A model generated the notes under the pieces. The model was not told where the DNA came from. It ran no database searches and saw only the letters and a program-made list of their open reading frames with translations. 6,036 nt of DNA from Lachnospiraceae bacterium (lineage in GTDB: Bacteria; Bacillota; Clostridia; Lachnospirales; Lachnospiraceae), in assembly GCA_900772675.1 (NCBI GenBank), contig CAAGRM010000286.1, forward strand, positions 1-6,036, in the 5' to 3' direction. The position numbers and the translations under genes are program-made. The first letter of the stretch is position 1. Every line of letters begins with the position of its first letter. Shown here one piece after another: positions 1 through 5,791 of the stretch.

Positions 1-92
1 ACCCTCATTTAACAGCTTTATCTTACCGTCTGGAGAGGAAAAAGTCAATGCGAAAACATACAAATATAATGTGGAATCTTCGTGATTTTTAA
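1..92 (+). other. Undetermined left edge, possible 3' end of an upstream gene
   Basis: Two plus-strand frames enter open from the left: one ends at TGA 83-85 (ending YKYNVESS) and one at TAA 90-92 (ending MWNLRDF). Either could be the tail of a gene co-transcribed with mtaB, or neither. Too little sequence is present to choose. Confidence 0.25.
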
Positions 93-110
93 TAATAAAC
101 ATGAAGAAGA

Positions 111-116
111 AAGGAG
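111..116 (+). promoter_or_regulatory. Ribosome binding site of mtaB
   Basis: AAGGAG lies six bases before the ATG at 123. It supports that start over the ATG at 101, which is in another frame and has no such site. Confidence 0.8.
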
Positions 117-122
117 TAGCGC

Positions 123-1457
123 ATGAAAATAACGGTAGCTTTGCATAATCTTGGATGTAAAGTGAATGCATATGAACTGGAAGCAATCCAGCAGCTTCTC
201 GAAAATCGAGGATATGAGATTGTTCCCTTTGCGCCGGGAGCAGATGTTTATATTATCAATACGTGCACGGTGACGAATATTGCAGACCGGAAATCGCGGC
301 AGATGCTGCACAAAGCGAAAAAGATGAATCCGGAAGCGGTTGTCGTTGCGTGTGGCTGCTATGTGCAGGCAGCCGGGGAAAAACTGGAAGAAGATACAGC
401 AATCGATCTGATTGTCGGAAATAATAAGAAGAAAGATCTTGTGGATATTCTGGAAAACTTCCTTGCAGAACGAAAGAACGGTGGAAAAGAATCCGACGCG
501 GAGTGTAAAAGCTTCCTTGTGGATATGACGCACAACCGGGAATACGAGACACTTTCCATCAGCAAAACAGCAGAGCACACCCGCGCATTTCTGAAGGTAC
601 AGGACGGATGTAACCAGTTCTGTACGTACTGTATTATTCCGTATGCGCGCGGCAGAGTCAGAAGCCGCCGTCAGAGTGACGTTGTGGAAGAAGTAAAACG
701 ACTGTCAGAGGCGGGATATCAGGAAGTTGTGCTGACGGGCATTCATCTTTCCTCCTATGGGCTTGATTTTCCGGAGGGCGAAAAAGAGACACTGCTTGAC
801 CTGATTCGTGCGGTTCATGCGGTGGAGGGAATCAAAAGAATCCGCCTCGGATCCCTGGAGCCGGGCATTATTACCGAAGAGTTCGCAAAGGCGATTGCCG
901 CAATGCCAAAGGTGTGCCCGCACTTCCACCTTTCCTTACAGAGCGGAAGCAATGGAACGTTAAAACGGATGAATCGCAAGTATACCGCGGAAGAATACAG
1001 ACACAAATGTGATCTGCTGCGCAGCGTGTATGGCAATCCGGCGCTGACAACGGATGTGATTGTGGGATTCCCGCAGGAGAGCGAGGAAGAGTTCGAAGAA
1101 TCGCGTGCATTTGTGGAAGGGATTCATTTCTTTGAAACGCACATTTTCAAATATTCCAGAAGAGAAGGGACCCGCGCGGCGGCTATGGCCGGCCAGATTC
1201 CGGAACAGGAGAAGACGAAACGGAGTCATGTTCTTCTGGAGCTCGATGAGAGAAGACGGCAGGAATATATGGAAGCATTTCTCGGAAAAGAGCTGGAAGT
1301 ACTGATGGAAGAGGAAGCTACAATTGACGGAACGACGTACTGGACGGGTCACACAAGAGAATATCTGCGCGTGGCAGTGCTTTCGGAGCAGAACCTTATG
1401 AATCAGATGGTACGGATTACGCCGACCAAAATTCATGGAAAAGAATATCTGATGTAG
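123..1457 (+). CDS. mtaB: tRNA (N6-L-threonylcarbamoyladenosine(37)-C2)-methylthiotransferase MtaB
   Basis: This 444-residue radical-SAM methylthiotransferase is predicted to convert t6A37 to ms2t6A37 in tRNAs reading ANN codons, using two Fe-S clusters and S-adenosylmethionine in the cytoplasm. The N-terminal UPF0004 domain (about residues 3-115) carries the three auxiliary-cluster cysteines: C12 in LGCKVN, C48 in NTCTVTN and C79 in CGCYVQ. The radical-SAM core (about 150-370) has the CxxxCxxC cluster site C163, C167, C170 in DGCNQFCTYC. It also has the family segments VVLTGIHLSSYG, RLGSLEPG, HLSLQSGS and TTDVIVGFPQE. The last 65 or so residues fit a TRAM RNA-binding domain. LGCKVN and the MtaB-like length favour MtaB over MiaB or RimO. 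The ATG at 123 has AAGGAG (111-116) six bases upstream, and its N-terminus matches the family. The gene is complete, and no convincing dedicated promoter is visible in the 122 bases before it. Identification is by motif recognition, not by alignment. Confidence 0.95.
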   Translation: MKITVALHNLGCKVNAYELEAIQQLLENRGYEIVPFAPGADVYIINTCTVTNIADRKSRQMLHKAKKMNPEAVVVACGCYVQAAGEKLEEDTAIDLIVGNNKKKDLVDILENFLAERKNGGKESDAECKSFLVDMTHNREYETLSISKTAEHTRAFLKVQDGCNQFCTYCIIPYARGRVRSRRQSDVVEEVKRLSEAGYQEVVLTGIHLSSYGLDFPEGEKETLLDLIRAVHAVEGIKRIRLGSLEPGIITEEFAKAIAAMPKVCPHFHLSLQSGSNGTLKRMNRKYTAEEYRHKCDLLRSVYGNPALTTDVIVGFPQESEEEFEESRAFVEGIHFFETHIFKYSRREGTRAAAMAGQIPEQEKTKRSHVLLELDERRRQEYMEAFLGKELEVLMEEEATIDGTTYWTGHTREYLRVAVLSEQNLMNQMVRITPTKIHGKEYLM

Positions 1458-1516
1458 AGCGTGTCTGAAAAAAACAAATCTATTGATTTACATGGAAAGA
1501 AAAAAGTGCCGGAAGA

Positions 1517-1537
1517 AAAAAGTGCATTGCACTTTTT
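1517..1537 (+). terminator. Short hairpin after mtaB, possible weak terminator
   Basis: Nine-base arms AAAAAGTGC (1517-1525) and GCACTTTTT (1529-1537) surround a 3-base loop. A-rich and T-rich flanks make it resemble a small bidirectional intrinsic terminator about 60 bp after the mtaB stop. The GC part of the stem is only four pairs, and G residues follow the T run, so termination would be weak. The right arm also contains the -35 element of the proposed downstream promoter. Confidence 0.4.
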
Positions 1538-1555
1538 GGGGGTTCGTGGTAGAAT
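1528..1555 (+). promoter_or_regulatory. Sigma-A promoter for the murB-rapZ-whiA-crh cluster
   Basis: The -35 box is TTGCAC (1528-1533). A 16-base spacer follows, then an extended -10, TGG-TAGAAT (TG at 1547-1548, hexamer 1550-1555). Transcription would start near 1562, giving a leader of about 180 nt before murB. The elements are close to the Gram-positive consensus and this is the best candidate in the mtaB-murB gap. Promoter activity is inferred from sequence only. Confidence 0.6.
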
Positions 1556-1561
1556 AGCCCG

Positions 1562-1745
1562 AGAACCTGCAAAAAAAGGCAGGCAGACGAAAGAGAGAAA
1601 ACAGCGGCTGGCAGAACGAACGATGAGGTGAGGGATGTCGGCTGCTTTCACGTCTGAATCCGATAAAGTTTCGAATCCGGTAAATGGAACTTGATAACTG
1701 TAGGCAGATTTTCGGCCGCAGAAGCGGCGACGGAGAAAAATTGTG
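1562..1745 (+). other. Long 5' leader of the murB cluster
   Basis: This is the stretch between the predicted transcription start and murB. It holds a small hairpin at the expected 5' end (CCTGC at 1566-1570, GCAGG at 1579-1583) and a near-perfect 12-base direct repeat (1656-1667 and 1673-1684, 11 of 12 matching). A GC hairpin (GCCGC 1715-1719, loop AGAA, GCGGC 1724-1728) ends just before the murB ribosome binding site. A 19-codon open frame (1635-1694) is preceded by GAGGTG. I do not recognise a T-box or any known riboswitch class, and there is no terminator-like hairpin with a U tract inside the leader. Function is unknown. Confidence 0.4.
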
Positions 1746-2657
1746 ATGAAAGAAGATATAGTCAGAGAACTTTATGCAATTGCAGGGGAAGATGCGGTAC
1801 AGACCGCAGAGCCGATGAAAAATCATACGACCTTCCGCGTGGGCGGTCCGGCAGATTATTTCGTTGCTCCCCATACAGAAGAAGAAATCAGAAAAATTGT
1901 GTCTCTCTGTGAAGAAAAAGGGATTCCGTGGTTTGTTACCGGAAATGGAAGCAATCTTGTTGTGAGTGACGAAGGCTATCGTGGTGTGATTCTGTCGGTT
2001 TACAAAAACTTTCAGGGCATCGAAACAGAGGGCAGCAGAATCCGTGCAAAAGCCGGAAGCATGCTTGCATCCATCAGTCAGGCGGCAAGAGAAGCCGGTC
2101 TTTCCGGAATGGAATTTGCCTCCGGGATTCCGGGAACCTTAGGCGGCGGCGTGCGGATGAATGCCGGAGCCTATGGCGGAGAAATGAAGGATATTGTACA
2201 GAGGGTCACTGTGCTGACAAGAGAAGGCGAGATTCTGGAGCTGGAGAAAGAAAAACTTGCCTTTGGATATCGTACCAGTGTGATCAGGGAAAAAGGATAT
2301 CTGGTACTGGGGGCAGAGCTTATGCTTGTACCGGGAGAAAAAGGAGAAATTCTCGCACGCATGCAGGAACTGAAAAGGAGACGAGTGGAGAAACAGCCGC
2401 TTGAGTATCCGAGTGCCGGAAGTGCGTTTAAGCGGCCGGAGGGATATTTCGCCGGAAAACTGGTACAGGATGCCGGACTTTCCGGTTATGCTGTTGGTGG
2501 TGCCAAAGTATCGGAGAAACACTGCGGTTTCCTGATCAATGCGGGAAATGCAACGGCATCGGATGTGATGGAGCTGATCCGTCAGATTCAGGCAAAAGTA
2601 AAAGAGCAGTTTGGTGTACAGCTGGAACCGGAAATCCAGTTCCTCGGAAACTTCTGA
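1746..2657 (+). CDS. murB: UDP-N-acetylenolpyruvoylglucosamine reductase MurB (type II)
   Basis: MurB is the cytoplasmic FAD enzyme that uses NADPH to reduce UDP-GlcNAc-enolpyruvate to UDP-MurNAc, the second committed step of peptidoglycan precursor synthesis. Counting from the ATG at 1746 (303 residues), the FAD-domain motifs appear in order: TTFRVGGPAD near 28-37, GNGSNLVVSD near 66-75, and SGIPGTLGGG near 126-135 followed by MNAGAYG. FGYRTS (Tyr175-Arg176) follows, then the C-terminal domain with SAGSAFKRP, whose Ser226 is the expected proton donor, and LEPEIQFLG with the expected catalytic Glu296. Length and the PSAGSAFKRP form fit the shorter type II MurB of Bacillota. An in-frame GTG at 1743 is an equally possible start; GGAG (1732-1735) is 7 bases from the GTG and 10 from the ATG. 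It is the first gene of the murB-rapZ-whiA-crh cluster, with 31 bp before rapZ. All expected catalytic residues are present. Confidence 0.96.
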   Translation: MKEDIVRELYAIAGEDAVQTAEPMKNHTTFRVGGPADYFVAPHTEEEIRKIVSLCEEKGIPWFVTGNGSNLVVSDEGYRGVILSVYKNFQGIETEGSRIRAKAGSMLASISQAAREAGLSGMEFASGIPGTLGGGVRMNAGAYGGEMKDIVQRVTVLTREGEILELEKEKLAFGYRTSVIREKGYLVLGAELMLVPGEKGEILARMQELKRRRVEKQPLEYPSAGSAFKRPEGYFAGKLVQDAGLSGYAVGGAKVSEKHCGFLINAGNATASDVMELIRQIQAKVKEQFGVQLEPEIQFLGNF

Positions 2658-2678
2658 TATCCCCGTTTTACAGGAAAA

Positions 2679-2682
2679 GGAG
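2679..2682 (+). promoter_or_regulatory. Ribosome binding site that fixes the rapZ start
   Basis: GGAG inside AAAAGGAGAAAG lies six bases before the ATG at 2689. The longer in-frame start at 2611 would overlap murB by 47 bases, has no such site, and adds 26 residues not seen in RapZ proteins. Confidence 0.8.
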
Positions 2683-2688
2683 AAAGAC

Positions 2689-3570
2689 ATGCGTTTTGTA
2701 ATTGTGACCGGTATGTCCGGTGCGGGAAAGAGTACTGCGCTGAAAATGTTGGAGGATGCGGAATACTTCTGCGTAGACAATCTTCCGATCCCGCTGGTTG
2801 AAAAATTTGCACAGCTTACTGTCGATGGCACTTCCGGAGAAATCCAGAAGGTAGCGGTTGGAATTGATATCCGAAGCGGTCAGGCGCTTCCGGATCTGCA
2901 GAATGTTCTGGAAAAGATGAGAATGAACGGGATCTGCTATGAAATTCTGTTTCTGGACGCATCCGACGACGTACTGGTGAAACGCTACAAAGAGACAAGA
3001 AGAACGCATCCGCTGGCAGGCCTTGGCCGGGTGGATGAGGGAATTAAAAAAGAACGGAAAGCGCTTGAATTCCTCAAAAAAGATGCGGACTACATTCTTG
3101 ACACAAGCCAGCTGCTGACAAGAGAATTGAAAACGGAACTGGACAAAATTTTTGTGCAGGATCAGAAATTTAAAAATCTGATGATTACGGTGCTCTCCTT
3201 TGGATTTAAATACGGAATTCCGGCAGATTCAGATCTTGTTTTTGATGTACGTTTCCTGCCGAATCCTTACTATGTAGAAGGTATGCGTCAGCTGTCCGGA
3301 AACGACGCTCCGGTGCGGGATTACGTGATGGGGTTTGAGACCGCCCAGGTCTTTGCGCAAAAGCTGGAGGATATGATTCGTTTTCTGATTCCAAACTATA
3401 TTTCAGAGGGAAAGCATCAGCTTATTATCAGCATTGGCTGTACCGGCGGAAAACACCGCTCCGTAACCCTTGCCAACGAGCTGTACCGGCGCCTTTCCAA
3501 TGCGAAGGAGTATGGAATTCGGATTGAACACCGGGATCTGGAAAAAGACGCGATTCGAAAGGGTATATAG
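2689..3570 (+). CDS. rapZ: RapZ/YvcJ-family nucleotide-binding protein
   Basis: This 293-residue protein belongs to the RapZ (YhbJ/YvcJ) family of P-loop proteins that bind ATP and GTP. In Escherichia coli RapZ is an RNA adaptor that delivers the GlmZ small RNA to RNase E and so controls glucosamine-6-phosphate synthase. The Bacillus homologue YvcJ is a nucleotide hydrolase with a less clear role, and the RNA-adaptor job should not be assumed here. The N-terminal kinase-like domain has Walker A GMSGAGKST (8-16) and the family motif VDNLP (29-33). RRTHPL (104-109) follows. The C-terminal domain shows SFGFKYGIP (170-178), DVRFLPNPYY (186-195), the conserved GCTGGKHRSV (250-259) and EHRD (280-283). 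Length is normal for the family and the ATG at 2689 gives the usual N-terminus. The gene lies between murB and whiA; the gap to whiA is only 9 bp, which leaves no room for the yvcK gene found here in B. subtilis. Confidence 0.95.
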   Translation: MRFVIVTGMSGAGKSTALKMLEDAEYFCVDNLPIPLVEKFAQLTVDGTSGEIQKVAVGIDIRSGQALPDLQNVLEKMRMNGICYEILFLDASDDVLVKRYKETRRTHPLAGLGRVDEGIKKERKALEFLKKDADYILDTSQLLTRELKTELDKIFVQDQKFKNLMITVLSFGFKYGIPADSDLVFDVRFLPNPYYVEGMRQLSGNDAPVRDYVMGFETAQVFAQKLEDMIRFLIPNYISEGKHQLIISIGCTGGKHRSVTLANELYRRLSNAKEYGIRIEHRDLEKDAIRKGI

Positions 3571-3579
3571 GGTGGGAGG

Positions 3580-4518
3580 ATGTCATTCTCAAGTGAAGTA
3601 AAAGAGGAATTATCGAGACATCTTCCGACAGCTCGCCACTGTCAGATTGCAGAAACGGCGGCAATCCTGTCACTTTGCGGACAAATTTCCGAAAGAGACG
3701 GTACCATACGGATTCAGACAGAGAATGCGCATGTAGCAAGAAAGTACTTTACTTTATTGAAAAAAACATTTAATATAGAGGCAGAGCTTGCGGTTAAGCT
3801 GAACCAGAAGGAGAACACGTATCTGATCCGTGTCAATGACAGAGAAGAGACGCGTCAGATTCTTTGGGCAGTCAAACTTCAGGAGACGGATCGCGAACTC
3901 AGAATGCCGGTACCGGCTGTGGTGGTGCAGCGTCAGTGCTGCAAACGGGCATTTCTGCGGGGCGCATTTCTGGCGGCAGGCTCCATCAGCGATCCCAACC
4001 GGTTTTATCATCTGGAGATTGTCTGTCCCGATACACCGAGGGCAGAACAGGTACAGGAGCTTCTGCGGAGCTTTGATCTGGAAGCGAGAATTGTCCTTCG
4101 GAAAAACCATCCTGTGGTCTATTTGAAGGAGGGAGCGCAGATTGTGGAGATGCTTGGCATCATGGAAGCGAATATTGCGCTGATGAAGCTTGAAAACGTG
4201 CGGATCTTAAAAGAGATGCGCGGCAGTGTTAACCGGAAGGTGAACTGTGAAACTGCAAATATTAACAAAACGGTCAGCGCGGCGATCCGCCAGATCGAAG
4301 ATATCCGGTATATCGAAGAAACGACAGGTTTTTCGTCGCTGCCGGAACCGCTGGAGCAGATGGCGAAGCTCCGCTTACAATATCCGGAGGCATCGCTTCT
4401 GGAACTGGGGAAGATGTTAACGCCGGTTGTTGGAAAATCCGGAGTTAATCATAGATTAAGAAAATTAAAAGAGATTGCAGAAGATTTGAGAAGGAAACAA
4501 GGAGGAGAAGCATTATGA
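3580..4518 (+). CDS. whiA: DNA-binding protein WhiA
   Basis: WhiA is a conserved Gram-positive protein combining a LAGLIDADG homing-endonuclease-like fold with a C-terminal helix-turn-helix. In Streptomyces it is a sporulation transcription factor with WhiB. In B. subtilis it binds DNA and affects cell division and chromosome segregation without a clear regulon. The 312-residue product starts with the typical MSFSSEVKEEL. The LAGLIDADG-like segment lies around 120-139 (CCKRAFLRGAFLAAGSISDP); acidic nuclease residues are not evident, consistent with a family that binds but does not cut. The linker carries NRKVNCETANINKT (218-231). The helix-turn-helix falls near 262-302, including LLELGKML and GVNHRLRKL. 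Start choice rests on the family N-terminus. GGGAGG (3574-3579) touches the ATG directly, so efficient translation may depend on coupling to rapZ, whose stop is 9 bp upstream. The TGA overlaps the ATG of the next gene by 4 bp. Confidence 0.95.
   Translation: MSFSSEVKEELSRHLPTARHCQIAETAAILSLCGQISERDGTIRIQTENAHVARKYFTLLKKTFNIEAELAVKLNQKENTYLIRVNDREETRQILWAVKLQETDRELRMPVPAVVVQRQCCKRAFLRGAFLAAGSISDPNRFYHLEIVCPDTPRAEQVQELLRSFDLEARIVLRKNHPVVYLKEGAQIVEMLGIMEANIALMKLENVRILKEMRGSVNRKVNCETANINKTVSAAIRQIEDIRYIEETTGFSSLPEPLEQMAKLRLQYPEASLLELGKMLTPVVGKSGVNHRLRKLKEIAEDLRRKQGGEAL
4501..4506 (+). promoter_or_regulatory. Ribosome binding site of the crh-like gene, inside whiA
   Basis: GGAGGA lies eight bases before the ATG at 4515, within the last codons of whiA. 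Together with the ATGA overlap it indicates translational coupling between the two genes. Confidence 0.75.
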
Positions 4519-4778
4519 TTAAGAAACCAATCACAATTCGTCTTTCAAGCGGCCTGGAGGCGAGACCAGTTGCTATGCTGGTACAGGTAGCGAGCCAGTA
4601 CGAGAGTGAAATCTACGTAGAGAGCGGAAGAAAAAAAGTGAATGCGAAGAGCATCATGGGAATGATGACGCTTGGTCTTGACAATGGCGAGGAAGTTACT
4701 GTGATCGCAAACGGAAAAGACGAAAGCGAAGCAATGGAAGGTGTCGAAAAATATTTAAGCAGTCCTTCTGCGGAATAA
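4515..4778 (+). CDS. crh: Crh-like HPr family protein lacking the phospho-histidine
   Basis: This 87-residue single-domain protein has the HPr fold. Classical HPr passes phosphate from enzyme I to sugar permeases through His15, in the motif GLHARP. Here the motif reads GLEARP, with Glu15 replacing His15 while Arg17 is kept, so it cannot act as a PTS phosphocarrier. The regulatory site is intact: Ser46 in NAKSIMGMM, the target of HPr kinase/phosphorylase in HPr and Crh. This matches Crh of B. subtilis (Gln15), which when phosphorylated on Ser46 acts as a CcpA corepressor for catabolite repression. The B. subtilis crh gene also follows whiA. The role in carbon-status sensing is therefore inferred from motif and position. 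The start overlaps the whiA stop as ATGA, and the stop is followed 22 bp later by a strong terminator hairpin. The symbol crh is by analogy; products of this kind are often annotated only as HPr family phosphocarrier. Confidence 0.88.
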   Translation: MIKKPITIRLSSGLEARPVAMLVQVASQYESEIYVESGRKKVNAKSIMGMMTLGLDNGEEVTVIANGKDESEAMEGVEKYLSSPSAE

Positions 4779-4799
4779 TCTTACTGCACTTAGAGCGTA

Positions 4800-4853
4800 A
4801 AAATAGAGCAAAACGGCATGTCGGGGAGGCGACATGCCGTTTTGCTCTATTTT
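4800..4853. terminator. Bidirectional intrinsic terminator between crh and the GNAT gene
   Basis: Perfect 24-bp arms (4800-4823 and 4830-4853) enclose a 6-base loop, GGGAGG. The stem core is GC-rich (CGGCATGTCG and its complement) and the outer stem ends in A/T runs. On the plus strand the transcript ends in ATTTT after the crh-like gene; on the minus strand it ends in TTTTT after the GNAT gene. Placement between two convergent genes fits a shared terminator. Confidence 0.92.
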
Positions 4854-4862
4854 CCGGTTTTG

Positions 4863-4910
4863 CTGCAGGCTCTGAAAAAGGCTTTTGAAGACTGCAGGTT
4901 CTGGAAAAAC
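4863..4910. repeat. Imperfect short direct repeat downstream of the GNAT gene
   Basis: CTGCAGGCTCTGAAAAA (from 4863) recurs as CTGCAGGTTCTGGAAAA (from 4892), 29 bases apart, with two mismatches over 17 bases. Both copies lie outside coding sequence, between the terminator and the GNAT stop codon. Origin and function are unknown; it may be a small local duplication. Confidence 0.5.
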
Positions 4911-4911
4911 G

Positions 4912-5667
4912 TTAAAGCACATTTCTGGCGCGGAACCAATAGGTGTAAAGATAGGAAAAACCAAGAGACTCATAGAGCGTGATCGCCGGAGTGTTTCCTT
5001 CTACTACCTGGAGGTATGCTTTTGTCGCACCAAGCCGGATTCCTTCCGAGAGGATGGTGCGGCAGATCGAGGAGGCATAGTGACGGTGCCGGTATGCGGG
5101 GTGAACATGAATAGCATAGACGCCGACGTAATCCCGGTCGCGGATACCGAGTCCGGTGGCAACGATCGTTCCTGTTTCGTCCTGGATAGAAGCACAGATT
5201 GTTTCTTTTGGGATTGCGCGATACATGGAAGGAACGACCATGCGGTGCATTACGTTTGTTGTTCCTTTTAAGGCAAAGAGACTGTCGATCCATTTCGGTG
5301 GAATAAAACTGCTGACCGTTACGGCGACTGCCGGATCTTTTTTGGAAAAACAGGAAAGATCCATCGTCATGACATGAGTTGTGTGCTGCACGACGTAACC
5401 GCGGTCGGCGAGCATAGTATCAAAATCAGGATCAACAAGCGGACTGATCTTGAAGATAGCGGGTGTGCCCCAGCGGCGGTAGATTTCCTCACAGTACTGG
5501 ATTTTTTCGGAAACCGGAATTGTGGACGGTCCGATCTGTTCCACGCTGTTGGTTCGGTGTGTATAAAAATAAGAAAAACGAAGAATCCATCCATCGTACA
5601 GCTCAATCTGGTGAGAAGGCCATGCGTTCAGAGAAAGATCTTCGATGGTTTTGATCAGTGTGTTCAT
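4912..5667 (-). CDS. GNAT family N-acetyltransferase, substrate unknown
   Basis: This 251-residue protein has an N-terminal region and a C-terminal GNAT acetyltransferase domain. The N-terminal part (about 13-100) has a pattern that I associate with Rv0428c-like GNAT proteins: NAWPS, DGWILRFS, RTNSVEQIGP, a tyrosine-rich helix, FKISP and ADRGY. The GNAT domain follows: motif A at about 181-205 (VGVYAIHVHPAYRHRHYASS) and motif B at about 217-246, with NTPAITLYESLGF. It should transfer acetyl from acetyl-CoA to an amine, but nothing here identifies the acceptor. In the acetyl-CoA loop the usual RGxGYA reads RHRHYA, with both glycines replaced by histidine. The ATG at 5667 has an AAGGGGG site nine bases upstream and a good promoter further up. 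The gene converges on the crh-like gene and looks monocistronic. There is no signal peptide or membrane segment, so it is cytoplasmic. Confidence 0.88.
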   Translation of the reverse strand: MNTLIKTIEDLSLNAWPSHQIELYDGWILRFSYFYTHRTNSVEQIGPSTIPVSEKIQYCEEIYRRWGTPAIFKISPLVDPDFDTMLADRGYVVQHTTHVMTMDLSCFSKKDPAVAVTVSSFIPPKWIDSLFALKGTTNVMHRMVVPSMYRAIPKETICASIQDETGTIVATGLGIRDRDYVGVYAIHVHPAYRHRHYASSICRTILSEGIRLGATKAYLQVVEGNTPAITLYESLGFSYLYTYWFRARNVL

Positions 5668-5676
5668 AACAAAATT

Positions 5677-5683
5677 CCCCCTT
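5677..5683 (-). promoter_or_regulatory. Ribosome binding site of the GNAT gene
   Basis: On the minus strand AAGGGGG lies nine bases before the ATG at 5667, which supports that start codon. Confidence 0.7.
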
Positions 5684-5708
5684 AGATAGGTATGTGCGTT
5701 GTTTATAT

Positions 5709-5737
5709 AGTATAGAAGAAACAGGACATATCTTCAA
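5709..5737 (-). promoter_or_regulatory. Sigma-A promoter of the GNAT gene
   Basis: On the minus strand TTGAAG (5737-5732) is followed by a 17-base spacer and TATACT (5714-5709). Transcription would start near 5702, leaving a leader of about 35 nt before the GNAT start. Box match and spacing are both good. Confidence 0.7.
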
Positions 5738-5791
5738 GAAAAAAATCGAAAAAAACGACATTGTGCTTTCGCCTGACGGATGAAAGGAAAA

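Noticed and set aside
65..70. TATAAT upstream of mtaB as a promoter -10 box
   Set aside because: No acceptable -35 box lies 16-18 bases upstream (bases near 42-48 read AAGTCAA), and the region is A/T-rich enough to give the hexamer by chance. A promoter here is possible but not supported.
960..1436. Minus-strand 158-codon open frame opposite mtaB
   Set aside because: Antisense to conserved radical-SAM and TRAM coding sequence; composition is that of a shadow frame.
1456..1463. TAGAGCGT recurring at 1456-1463, 4791-4798 and 4974-4981, considered as a dispersed repeat
   Set aside because: Eight bases with no shared flanking sequence; the third copy is inside the GNAT coding region. Chance is the simpler explanation.
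2611..2688. Longer rapZ start at 2611 overlapping murB
   Set aside because: The extra 26 residues are murB sequence read in another frame, and the Shine-Dalgarno site and family N-terminus both point to 2689.
2139..2831. Minus-strand 230-codon open frame opposite murB and rapZ
   Set aside because: It lies fully antisense to two well-identified genes and shows no recognisable motifs or start signals.
4885..5271. Plus-strand 128-codon open frame opposite the GNAT gene
   Set aside because: Antisense to the GNAT domain coding sequence, with no ribosome binding site and no protein-like motifs.
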